Shown: positions 1-8,479 of the stretch, one piece after another
How the letters are laid out: every line of letters starts with the position of its first letter
How positions within the stretch are numbered: the stretch's first letter is position 1
The notes under the pieces: generated by a model
Told to the model about the DNA's origin: nothing
The model's database searches: none
What the model saw: only the letters and a program-made list of their open reading frames with translations
Position numbers and translations under genes: made by a program
NCBI RefSeq assembly: GCF_000626715.1
Contig: NZ_AQRA01000003.1
Span: 434,001 to 498,000, forward strand
Length of the DNA: 64,000 nucleotides
Reading direction: 5' to 3'
Origin: Aquimarina atlantica
GTDB lineage: Bacteria > Bacteroidota > Bacteroidia > Flavobacteriales > Flavobacteriaceae

Positions 1-192
1 AGCTTTTATGGTATAATTCCCATCAAAATCTGATGTAGTTCCTTTTGTAGTGCCTTTGATTAGGATAGAAGCTCCAACAACAGGTCTATCTGATGTGTCG
101 TAAACAGTTCCTGTTATTGTTTTTTCTTGAGCTAACATACTACTTGTGAAAGCACATATGAGGATCAATAGAATAATCTTTAATTTTTCCAT
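1..192 (-). CDS. SusC/RagA-type TonB-dependent receptor, N-terminal fragment
   Basis: Partial gene: 64 codons are visible and the rest lies beyond the left edge. The product begins with a hydrophobic signal peptide ending in LAQ (about residues 1-22). A carboxypeptidase-regulatory-like beta-sandwich follows, recognisable from TITGTVYD, PVVGASILIKG and TTSDFDGNYTI. This start is typical of SusC/RagA outer-membrane receptors that import oligosaccharides with a SusD lipoprotein. It lies 18 bp downstream of the glycosidase at 211-1569 on the same strand, so the two are probably co-transcribed. The barrel and plug are not visible, so other proteins with the same N-terminal domain remain possible. 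Confidence 0.8.
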   Translation of the reverse strand, partial: MEKLKIILLILICAFTSSMLAQEKTITGTVYDTSDRPVVGASILIKGTTKGTTSDFDGNYTIKA

Positions 193-210
193 ATATTATG
201 ATTTAGTGAT

Positions 211-1569
211 TTAATACTTACTTTTTATCCAATTATAAGGTTTGCGTTTTACCCACATCCCTCTTGTGAAATCAGGAAAATCTTGTGGTTCTCCATTGTT
301 TTCAATAGATAATTCTGATAATGGTGTAATTGCACTCCAAGCTGCTGCATCATATACATCAAGAGGTGGAGCAATATTTTCTTTTGCAGATTCTACAAAC
401 GCATTTAGGACAAAGAAATCCATTCCTCCGTGGCCTGCACCAGTGGCTAATTCACCATACTTTTGCCATAAAGGATGATCATATTTTTTGAGCCATTGAT
501 CTGCATTATCCCATTGATGTGGTTTTGATTGTCCTTCTATATACATTCTGTTACCATCAACTTCCCATAATCCATTGGCTCCCTGCACTCTAAATCCTAA
601 AGAGTAAGGCCTTGGTAAGTTGCAATCATGTGTTACAATGATTGTTTCTCCTTTGGCGGTTTCAATTGTAGTGGTAATAACATCTCCTTGCTTAAATTTT
701 ATTTTTGCATTCGGATGGTCCTTTCCTCCATGTTTTACGATGTAATTATGTAGGCCAATAGCTTTTGTTGCATTAGAACTTAATGAAGTAAAACGATTGC
801 CTCTATTAACATCGCACATGGTAGCAACTGGCCCCACGCCATGAGTTGGATACACATCTCCATTTCTTAGTACAGAATGTTGAGTTCTCCATTTGGATTC
901 TGATATTCCTTTTTCCCCAAATTCTACACCTTTACCATACGCAGATTTCCCATCATTTAATTTTACAAAACGAAGATCATGTTGATAACCACATCTAAAA
1001 TGAACCAATTCTCCAAAAACATTCTGCTTCACCATATTTAGAATAGCGAGAACATCTCTACGATAGTTTACATTTTCTAAGATCATTAAATGAGTCCCGG
1101 TTGCTTCATGAGTATTTACCAAATCCCAACATTCTTCAATAGTATTGGCTGCGGATACCTCTAGACCGGTATATTTTCCTGCTTTCATAGCATCTACAGC
1201 CATTTTAGTATGCCATAACCAGGGAGTAGATATTATTACTGCATCGACATTTTCTAATTCTAGTAAATTTCTGTAATCAAGATCACTGTTTCCAAAAACT
1301 TTGGGCTTTGAAAAATTAGCTTCATCTATTTTCTTTAATGCTATTTTTATTCGCTCGGGATCTATATCACAGATAGCGGTTATATCAATATCTTTTCTAT
1401 TAAGAGCATTGTTAAAATGGTTCATCCCTCTTAATCCTACTCCAATGAAAGCTAATCTAAGCTTCCTGTCTGTTAGGTTAGTGACTGCTCCAAAAGATAA
1501 GTTTGAAAGTAGTGATACACCTGCACTGGCAAGTGCTGTTTTTTTAACAAAATTTCGTCTAGAATTCAT
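211..1569 (-). CDS. Gfo/Idh/MocA-fold GH109-type glycosidase (alpha-N-acetylgalactosaminidase-like)
   Basis: 452 residues. The N-terminus carries a twin-arginine export signal (SRRNFVKK, residues 3-10, then a hydrophobic stretch to about 28). An NAD-binding Rossmann fold follows (GVGLRG near residue 43; ICDIDPER). The C-terminal two thirds resemble GH109 enzymes such as Elizabethkingia alpha-N-acetylgalactosaminidase in ENVNYRRDVLAILNM, GYQHDLR, YPTHGVGP, GAGHGGMD and PLDVYDAA. GH109 enzymes cleave via an NAD-dependent oxidation/elimination cycle. The gene sits between a SusC-type receptor (downstream, same strand) and a divergent hybrid two-component regulator, as in a polysaccharide utilisation locus. 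A host-like or algal glycan bearing alpha-GalNAc is a possible substrate, but this is inference. The general fold is certain; the exact substrate is not. Confidence 0.85.
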   Translation of the reverse strand: MNSRRNFVKKTALASAGVSLLSNLSFGAVTNLTDRKLRLAFIGVGLRGMNHFNNALNRKDIDITAICDIDPERIKIALKKIDEANFSKPKVFGNSDLDYRNLLELENVDAVIISTPWLWHTKMAVDAMKAGKYTGLEVSAANTIEECWDLVNTHEATGTHLMILENVNYRRDVLAILNMVKQNVFGELVHFRCGYQHDLRFVKLNDGKSAYGKGVEFGEKGISESKWRTQHSVLRNGDVYPTHGVGPVATMCDVNRGNRFTSLSSNATKAIGLHNYIVKHGGKDHPNAKIKFKQGDVITTTIETAKGETIIVTHDCNLPRPYSLGFRVQGANGLWEVDGNRMYIEGQSKPHQWDNADQWLKKYDHPLWQKYGELATGAGHGGMDFFVLNAFVESAKENIAPPLDVYDAAAWSAITPLSELSIENNGEPQDFPDFTRGMWVKRKPYNWIKSKY

Positions 1570-1960
1570 TTAAGTTATTTATATGTTAAACTATGAGAAT
1601 TCAAATATGACGGATAGATTCCTTATTTAAGATGATATTTTAAGCGTTTAGGAGTACTATTTAAGACTTAATTGTATCAATGCTTATTTTCTCCTCTTTT
1701 TTGACGAATTAGACTACTTTTTAAGGCGTTCTTCTAATCTTTTGAAGCCATTTTTGGTAATTTTTATTAATATATTTAACACTACTTTAAGTAATAGTTT
1801 ATCATAGTTGTTAAAAATTTAATATTAAAGTATAGACTTGAGATTATGTGAATAACATCTGATGTGTATAATTTTCATATTAGTACAATTACAGAAAATC
1901 ATATTGTTAAATAATTGTAGTAGAATGCTAAGAGATATTTTACTAAAAAATGAGTGTTTT
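1570..1960. other. Intergenic region between divergent GH109 gene and hybrid regulator
   Basis: AT-rich stretch of 391 bp that must hold the promoters of both divergent genes. I find no clean TAnnTTTG element on either strand and no tRNA, repeat or convincing small gene. An in-frame ATG at 1862 would extend the regulator by 33 residues, but that extension does not resemble the family. Confidence 0.4.
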
Positions 1961-4900
1961 ATGTCTGGATTAAAAATCTATCTTTTGTTAAGTTTTTTTA
2001 TGTCATGCTCTCTTTTCTTGCATGCTCAAAATCACACAAGTTTTAGACATCTCTCACCAGTTAATGATAATAAATTTGTTATCCCAACTAAAACTGTGCA
2101 AGATTCATTTGGTAATATTTGGATGTTATGCTCTGATGGGATATTAGTGTATAATGGGTATGATTATAAACTGATTAAAAACAAGATGATTTTTCCAGAT
2201 ATTCAGCATAATGACTTTATAAACAATATGCTAGTTGATTACAAAAAAAATATATGGGTAACGTCTCAATTTGGATTGATATCAAAATATATAGCAATCG
2301 ATAATCAATTTGAAGACATGACTGTTTTGTTACCCAAAAATGATGTTGTAAGCTCTATTGTAGCAGAAAAAGAAAGTATTTGGTTGGCTTCTAAACTTGG
2401 TAATATTTACAGATATGTCGATTCTAAAATGAATTTTATCGCTACAATTTCAAACAGCGGTTCTGGAATCGAAAATATTATGGATATTGAGATATTAAAC
2501 TCTTCAGAAGTATATGTAAGTACCAACAGAGGCACAATATATAGGTATTCTTTAAAATCAGAGCAGACCACCGAATTGGTAGGACCATTTACTAACTACC
2601 CTGGTAATATTATCCTGGCTTCAGATATCAATAATAAACTTTGGGTAGGTACCGAAACTTATGGCCTATTTGTTTACGACCCAATTCGTAAGCAATTTAT
2701 TCAAGATTCTTTTTTTGAGGAAGAGAAGTTTAATATCAACAAGGAGATGTTTTTGTCATTGTTTTGCAGTAAAGATGGATATATGTGGGGAGGAACAGAT
2801 GGAGGTGGATTGTACAAAATAAATATAAACAGTGGAGAGGTAGATTTATTTACACGGCAATACTCTAATGAATTTTCCTTGAGTAGTAATACCGTTTTGG
2901 ATATTAATGAAGATAACCATAAAAACATATGGATTACAACGAACTATGGTAAACTTAATATCCTTCCGAACAGAAATAACAAAATTAGATATCACGAAGG
3001 GTCCGATAACAATACACCTCTTAGAGTTTTAAGCATTTTTAAAAGCTCTAAAAATGTTTTGTGGATCGGAACAGACGGATCTGGGTTAACAAGAGTTACC
3101 TATAATACCGATGGAACCACTAAAGAAAGGCGATACTTTAATGATATATCTCTAAATAGAGGATTTTATATTCAATCCATTACAGAAGATGATCTTTCAA
3201 ATATTTGGTTTGGTACTTATAAGAATGGTTTATGGTATCACAATACAAGTAAGAACACTTTTCAAAAGATAAGTATTTATAATTCTAATAGACAGGAAGC
3301 GACAGATATAAGAACAGTATTTTCTGATTCTCAAGGACGTATTTGGATAGGATCGAACCTTTCGGTTAATATTTACTCTTCTGATTTAAAGCTTTTAGCT
3401 GTTTTTGATAATAATTCTAATGGGCTAAAAGGTACTAACACAGAGAGTATTTTAGAAGATAGAAATGGTATAATTTGGTTAGGACTTTATAACGGAGGGT
3501 TGTTTCAATATAATGAGCATTCCTCTGGTATACAGTATTCTACATTTATTGATTATTCACAAAAAAATAAAAACTATAAAGACGAAATCCATGCTGTTAA
3601 ATCTATGATTCTAGGCGATCCCGGAGAAATATGGTTAATTAACAGATTAGGTAAGTTATTAAAATTTGATACTAAGAACAAAACGTATACTACATTTGAA
3701 AATGTCGAATCTATTGGTGAAAAAATGTTTATAGCAATTCTTAAAGATGAGAATAACGACTTATGGATGAGCTCTAAAAATAATGGTATAAGCCATCTAG
3801 ATACAAAAAAACTTATTCTAAAAACGTATTATGATACAGATGGACTTCAGGATAATATGTTTTTACCCAGAAGCAAATTTAAAGATACGAAGGGGCTTTT
3901 GTACTTTGGAGGAGTTAAAGGATTAAATAGTTTTGACCCAAAACATCTGAATAAAAAGGCTTCTGAAACTAAATTATATATTAACAGTATAGAAATACTT
4001 AATCAACCCGTTTATTCATTATTACCCTACAAAACTACTACAGGAATATCTAATATTGAATCTCTAAAATTAAAACATAATCAATCTCATTTTTCATTTA
4101 GATTTTATGCAATAGATAATATTTTAAATCCAAGTTATTATTATGCTTATAGATTAAAAGGATTTGATGAAAATTGGATAACCAGTCAATCAGAACGTTT
4201 GGCCACCTATACAAATATTCCCTCGGGAAACTACACTTTTGAGATTAAAACAGGAACCAAAAAAGGGGTTTGGGATCTTCCCGAAAAGAAAATAGCAATT
4301 ACCATACAACAACCTCTATGGAATACACCTCTGGCTTATATTTTTTATCTGCTTATCCTCATGTTGACTGCTTATGGAATAAGAAGATGGTATTCATTAA
4401 GAAAAAAACTGTTTCTAGAAAAGGTGAGTCATAAAAAAGAAAATGAATTGCATGATTTGAAGATGAATTTCTTTGCAAAAATGTCTCATGAAATTCAAAC
4501 ACCGATTACATTGATCCTTGGCCCTATAGATGATATGTTACAAAAAGCCGAAAAGAATGGAAACTTATTATTGAAACAGCGCTTAGAGATTATGTCATAT
4601 AATACCAAACGTCTTTCTAAAATTGCGCAAGAATTAACACTGGTTAGAAATAAAGAATTAGGAGCTCTAAGATTAACTGTAACCAAAAATGATTTACATA
4701 AAGACATACAAAATATCTCTATATCCTTTAAAGAATTAGCCAGAAAAAGAAAGATTGATTTTATCGTTAATTGCCCTAAAAACCTGCCTGCAATCTGGTA
4801 TGACAAAGAAAAACTAGAACATGTAATTTATAATTTGCTTTCTAATGCTTTTAAGTTTACTCCTAAAGAGGGGAATATTTTTTTAAATATTGTACCAGTT

Positions 4901-6055
4901 AATAATAAAAAATTTATCAAATTATCTGTCATAGATTCGGGGCCGGGAATTCCAGACGAAGAACTACAGCATATTTTCAAACTATTTTATCAATCTGATA
5001 TTGGTAAAAAAAATAAAGGCGCAGGCATAGGGTTAGCGCTCACCAAAGAATTAATAAACTTACATAAAGGCAAGATTAAGGTCAATTCTAACCCTGTAGA
5101 AGGCACAACATTTATTATTAAATTTCCAATTACAGAAAATGCCTATACCGAAACCGAGAGAATCATAACTGATGATGCAGAAGAACCTGGTGATTTTTCT
5201 TTAATAGAAAATGATACTTTAATTAAAGAAGAAGAATTAGATCTATCAAAAAAAACTATTTTGATAGTAGAAGATAATTTTGACCTGCAAACCTTTTTAA
5301 AAGAATTGTTACATATCAAATATAATGTCATCATGGCCGAAAATGGTGAGGAAGGTTATTACTATGCAAAAAACAATTTTCCTGACTTGATTTTGAGTGA
5401 TATAGTCATGCCAAAGTTAAATGGTATAGAAATGTGCAAAAAACTTCAAAAAGACCAGGTAACCATGCATATCCCCATTATATTACTTACTGCTAAAAAC
5501 TCTACAAAAGCTAAAATATCAGGGCTTAAATCTGGTGCAATAGAATATATTAATAAACCATTCAATACGAATGAATTATTATTGAAAGTTAAAAATATTA
5601 TTTCATCTAAAGAGCATATCATATCAAAATATCGTAAAGAAATTATTAGTATTCCTAAAGTAAAATTAGAAAAATCGCAAGACGAAATTTTTCTTGAAAA
5701 TCTTGTGTCTAACATAAATTTAAGAATAGATGATGCTGATTTTAAAATGGAAGAACTTGCAGAGTCTTTGCACATGGGATATTCTAGTCTTTACCGAAAA
5801 TGCCAAGCATTAACAGGAAATAGTCTAGTTGATTTTGTACGATTGATGCGTTTGAAAAAAGCAGCCGTTTTAATTACAAAATATGGTTATAATATTTCTG
5901 AGGCATCCTTTATGACTGGATTTAATGACCCAAAATATTTTTCGAAATGTTTCAAGAAATATTTTAAAAAAACTCCTAAAGTATTCAAAAAAGAAGCCAA
6001 AGAAATGGGGGCTATTGCGTATCTAAAGAAGCATCGAGTAGAAACTACTTTTTAA
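1961..6055 (+). CDS. Hybrid two-component system regulator (HTCS) of a polysaccharide utilisation locus
   Basis: 1364 residues from ATG 1961, chosen because it opens a good signal peptide (MSGLKIYLL... ending HAQ, residues 1-23); an upstream ATG at 1862 adds a poor leader. Order of parts: two periplasmic seven-bladed propellers of Reg_prop repeats (about 40-690; recurring IWxGT and LWxGS), a Y_Y_Y domain (about 723-777), one membrane span (about 790-810), HisKA with phosphoacceptor His in MSHEIQTP (about 842), HATPase_c (about 957-1057; NLLSNAFKFTP, DSGPGIP), a receiver (about 1097-1213; phosphoacceptor Asp in SDIVMP) and a C-terminal AraC-type helix-turn-helix (about 1247-1360). HTCS proteins sense a glycan breakdown product and activate adjacent carbohydrate genes. 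Divergence from the GH109/SusC pair suggests that as the target. All catalytic boxes appear intact. Confidence 0.93.
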   Translation: MSGLKIYLLLSFFMSCSLFLHAQNHTSFRHLSPVNDNKFVIPTKTVQDSFGNIWMLCSDGILVYNGYDYKLIKNKMIFPDIQHNDFINNMLVDYKKNIWVTSQFGLISKYIAIDNQFEDMTVLLPKNDVVSSIVAEKESIWLASKLGNIYRYVDSKMNFIATISNSGSGIENIMDIEILNSSEVYVSTNRGTIYRYSLKSEQTTELVGPFTNYPGNIILASDINNKLWVGTETYGLFVYDPIRKQFIQDSFFEEEKFNINKEMFLSLFCSKDGYMWGGTDGGGLYKININSGEVDLFTRQYSNEFSLSSNTVLDINEDNHKNIWITTNYGKLNILPNRNNKIRYHEGSDNNTPLRVLSIFKSSKNVLWIGTDGSGLTRVTYNTDGTTKERRYFNDISLNRGFYIQSITEDDLSNIWFGTYKNGLWYHNTSKNTFQKISIYNSNRQEATDIRTVFSDSQGRIWIGSNLSVNIYSSDLKLLAVFDNNSNGLKGTNTESILEDRNGIIWLGLYNGGLFQYNEHSSGIQYSTFIDYSQKNKNYKDEIHAVKSMILGDPGEIWLINRLGKLLKFDTKNKTYTTFENVESIGEKMFIAILKDENNDLWMSSKNNGISHLDTKKLILKTYYDTDGLQDNMFLPRSKFKDTKGLLYFGGVKGLNSFDPKHLNKKASETKLYINSIEILNQPVYSLLPYKTTTGISNIESLKLKHNQSHFSFRFYAIDNILNPSYYYAYRLKGFDENWITSQSERLATYTNIPSGNYTFEIKTGTKKGVWDLPEKKIAITIQQPLWNTPLAYIFYLLILMLTAYGIRRWYSLRKKLFLEKVSHKKENELHDLKMNFFAKMSHEIQTPITLILGPIDDMLQKAEKNGNLLLKQRLEIMSYNTKRLSKIAQELTLVRNKELGALRLTVTKNDLHKDIQNISISFKELARKRKIDFIVNCPKNLPAIWYDKEKLEHVIYNLLSNAFKFTPKEGNIFLNIVPVNNKKFIKLSVIDSGPGIPDEELQHIFKLFYQSDIGKKNKGAGIGLALTKELINLHKGKIKVNSNPVEGTTFIIKFPITENAYTETERIITDDAEEPGDFSLIENDTLIKEEELDLSKKTILIVEDNFDLQTFLKELLHIKYNVIMAENGEEGYYYAKNNFPDLILSDIVMPKLNGIEMCKKLQKDQVTMHIPIILLTAKNSTKAKISGLKSGAIEYINKPFNTNELLLKVKNIISSKEHIISKYRKEIISIPKVKLEKSQDEIFLENLVSNINLRIDDADFKMEELAESLHMGYSSLYRKCQALTGNSLVDFVRLMRLKKAAVLITKYGYNISEASFMTGFNDPKYFSKCFKKYFKKTPKVFKKEAKEMGAIAYLKKHRVETTF

Positions 6056-6269
6056 CATACTTATGTGTTTCAAGAATTTAATTAAAATCGATTTATTGTT
6101 TGCAAGAATTTTTTGATTAGAAAAAGAATGTAACTAATCTAGGTTAACATGAGATTATAATATATCTATATTAAAAAACTTCAGGTTTTTGAGTACAATC
6201 TGATTATAGTTAATTGTTAAACTATTATTAATTATAGTTAAACTTCGTTATGTAATAGTATTACTATTA

Positions 6270-6277
6270 TATCTTTG
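6270..6277 (+). promoter_or_regulatory. Putative -7 element (TATCTTTG) of the exporter operon
   Basis: Matches the Bacteroidota primary-sigma -7 consensus TAnnTTTG. It lies 88 bp before the ATG at 6365 and at the end of the 309-bp gap after the HTCS gene. No clear TTG -33 element is visible at the right distance. Inferred start of transcription is near 6284. Confidence 0.5.
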
Positions 6278-6285
6278 TAATAAGA

Positions 6286-6354
6286 ATGCAAAAATTACAG
6301 ATGTTGAAGAAGGTAAAAACAATAGTGTTCGTTTTTATCACGATCTCGTATTAA
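6286..6354 (+). CDS. Possible 22-codon leader peptide
   Basis: ATG 6286 to TAA 6352-6354 encodes a basic then hydrophobic 22-residue peptide (MQKLQMLKKVKTIV, then FVFITISY). It starts within a few bases of the predicted transcription start and ends 10 bp before the 105-residue gene. It could be a leader peptide or translational coupler, or just chance; length gives no statistical support. Confidence 0.2.
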   Translation: MQKLQMLKKVKTIVFVFITISY

Positions 6355-6364
6355 AAACTATAAA

Positions 6365-6682
6365 ATGAATTTGTGCAAGAGAGACATACTCGCATTTTTT
6401 AAAAGCCTCACAATATTGGTGGTATTGCTTGCCGTATTTATTCAACCTTTGGCTGAAACCATGAGCTTTCTTGCAGATTCTTCTTACGAATTAGTTCATG
6501 TAGATGACGAAGAAAATATAGAAAAGGAAGAGCAACAGAAAGATGGAAAAAACGAATTACAGATTTTAGATTTACATAATCATCTTCTAGAGCATGGTAT
6601 GGGTTTTTCTATCTATTCATCCCCGAATATGTATAGTAATCTTTATATAGAAATCCTTATTCCACCTCCAGATGTGGCATAA
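6365..6682 (+). CDS. Small membrane-anchored protein upstream of tripartite exporter, function unknown
   Basis: 105 residues. A basic start (MNLCKRD) is followed by one hydrophobic segment (about residues 9-28) that could be a signal anchor. A strongly acidic middle follows (VHVDDEENIEKEEQQKD, about 44-60), then a segment with HNHLLEHGMG (about 71-80) and a hydrophobic tail ending IPPPDVA. I do not recognise a family. It lies 123 bp before the ABC gene on the same strand, downstream of the only promoter-like element seen, so it is likely the first gene of the operon. The His/acidic stretch could bind a metal, but nothing proves that. It might be a periplasmic accessory or the exported substrate. 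Confidence 0.6.
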   Translation: MNLCKRDILAFFKSLTILVVLLAVFIQPLAETMSFLADSSYELVHVDDEENIEKEEQQKDGKNELQILDLHNHLLEHGMGFSIYSSPNMYSNLYIEILIPPPDVA

Positions 6683-6805
6683 AACCATTCTAATTATTTT
6701 ATATAGGTTTCCTAATTCTTAAGGAAACATTTCATTCAAATAGCATAACAAAATAAGGATTAATACCTATTGATCCCTAACCATTAACACCCAATTCTAA
6801 GTTAA

Positions 6806-8479
6806 ATGGAAAATAAAATATCACCCTGGAAGAGATTTTTAAGTCTTCTTGAACTGGATAAAAAAGATATTCGTCAAATTTTCTACTACGCCATTTTTGC
6901 TGGTATAGTAGCGCTCACCCTACCACTGGGGATACAAGCCATTATAAATCTTATTCAAGGTGCTCAGGTATCTACCTCGTGGATTGTACTTGTGGTTCTT
7001 GTCACAATGGGAGTTGCATTTCAAGGAGTTTTACAATTGATGCAAATACGTATTTTAGAAAATATGCAACAAAAGATTTTTACCCGAGCCTCTTTTGAGT
7101 TTGCGTATCGGTTTCCTAAAATAAAAATGAAAGAACTAAATAATTACTATCCGCCAGAATTGGCAAACCGATTTTTTGATGTATTAACAATACAAAAAGG
7201 GCTATCGAAAATTCTAATAGATTTTCCGGCGGCTACACTACAAATTATATTTGGTTTGATATTGCTATCCTTTTATCATTCCTTCTTTATTATTTATGGT
7301 TTTTTATTGATTTTACTCATTTATGTGGTCTTTAAGTTTACAGCAAAAAGAGGACTTGAAACCAGTCTTGTAGAATCAAAAAGTAAGTATAAGGTTGCGC
7401 ATTGGTTACAAGAAATAGCTAGATCACTTATAAGTTTTAAGCTTTCTGGGAACACAGATTTAGCGATGAAACGTAATGATGATCTAACCACAAACTATCT
7501 TGAAGCCCGTGAAAATCACTTTAAGGTACTAGTGTTACAATTTATTCAACTCATCGGTTTTAAAGTTCTTGTGACTGCAGGATTACTAATTGTTGGCGGA
7601 CTATTAGTGCTTAATCAGCAAATGAATATAGGACAGTTTGTAGCTGCAGAAATTATCATTCTGCTTGTTATTGGTTCGGTCGAAAAACTTATCAAAGGAC
7701 TAGAATCATTTTATGACGTACTAACCTCGTTAGAGAAAATAGGACAGTTTGTAGATAAAGAACAAGAGATGCAATCTGGAGAAGACCCATTTACAAGCGA
7801 ACAAGATTTACATATAGAGATCGACAACCTAAAATACAGTACTCCAGAGGGCCAAGAGGTGTTGAGTGGTATTGATTTTAATATAAAAAAAACAGATAGA
7901 GTTCTATTTGATGGAGCTTCGGGAACAGGAAAGACGACCTTAATTAAAATCCTTTCTGGCCTTATATCTCCTACAACTGGTGCATTGTATATTAATGGTG
8001 TTTCTATAAAAGGTCTCTGGCTCAATAAATATCGTGCTCATATAGGGCAAGTACTTCCTGTACAATCTCCATTTGAAGGCACCATCCTGGATAACATAAC
8101 CTTTGGAAACAAAGAGGTTTCGCAAGAACATTTACATTCTGTACTTAAAAATCTTGGACTATTGTCTTTTATAAAAGAACAACCTAATGGAATCAATACC
8201 ATGTTGTACCCTGAAGGACAGCAAATCCCGTTTACCATATCTAAGCGAATAGTGCTTGCAAGAGCCATTATACATAACCCTAAATTACTCTTACTTAAAG
8301 ATCCTTTAGAACATTTTGAAACGAATGAGGCATCTCGTATTATCAAATATTTAACAGCTCCAGAACGCCCCTGGGCACTCATAATCTCTAGCCAAAATGG
8401 GCAATGGAAAGACTATTGCAATCAAACCATTAAAATTTCAGAAGGAAGAATAACCTCTAAGAACACAAACAATGCTTAA
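6806..8479 (+). CDS. Type I ABC exporter half-transporter with degenerate nucleotide-binding domain
   Basis: 557 residues: six-helix exporter membrane domain (about 20-310; hydrophobic runs such as FAGIVALTLPLGIQAI and FFIIYGFLLILLIYVVF) and an ATP-binding domain (about 335-557). Walker A is intact (GASGTGKTT, near residue 370). The rest of the ATPase is not canonical. The signature expected as LSGGQ reads FTISK (about 476-480), Walker B expected as LLLLDEP reads LLLLKDP (about 495-501), and the H-loop histidine is replaced in IISSQNG. There is no N-terminal C39 peptidase domain. The stop overlaps the start of the HlyD gene by 8 bp, indicating translational coupling. With the adaptor and channel it should form an envelope-spanning exporter. 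The substrate is unknown, and energising by this domain alone is doubtful. Confidence 0.85.
   Translation: MENKISPWKRFLSLLELDKKDIRQIFYYAIFAGIVALTLPLGIQAIINLIQGAQVSTSWIVLVVLVTMGVAFQGVLQLMQIRILENMQQKIFTRASFEFAYRFPKIKMKELNNYYPPELANRFFDVLTIQKGLSKILIDFPAATLQIIFGLILLSFYHSFFIIYGFLLILLIYVVFKFTAKRGLETSLVESKSKYKVAHWLQEIARSLISFKLSGNTDLAMKRNDDLTTNYLEARENHFKVLVLQFIQLIGFKVLVTAGLLIVGGLLVLNQQMNIGQFVAAEIIILLVIGSVEKLIKGLESFYDVLTSLEKIGQFVDKEQEMQSGEDPFTSEQDLHIEIDNLKYSTPEGQEVLSGIDFNIKKTDRVLFDGASGTGKTTLIKILSGLISPTTGALYINGVSIKGLWLNKYRAHIGQVLPVQSPFEGTILDNITFGNKEVSQEHLHSVLKNLGLLSFIKEQPNGINTMLYPEGQQIPFTISKRIVLARAIIHNPKLLLLKDPLEHFETNEASRIIKYLTAPERPWALIISSQNGQWKDYCNQTIKISEGRITSKNTNNA

Noticed and set aside
4495..4806. 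Antisense frame of 103 residues within the HTCS kinase region, and similar frames opposite other long genes
   Set aside because: These are frame shadows of well-supported genes, with low-complexity or unlikely protein sequence.
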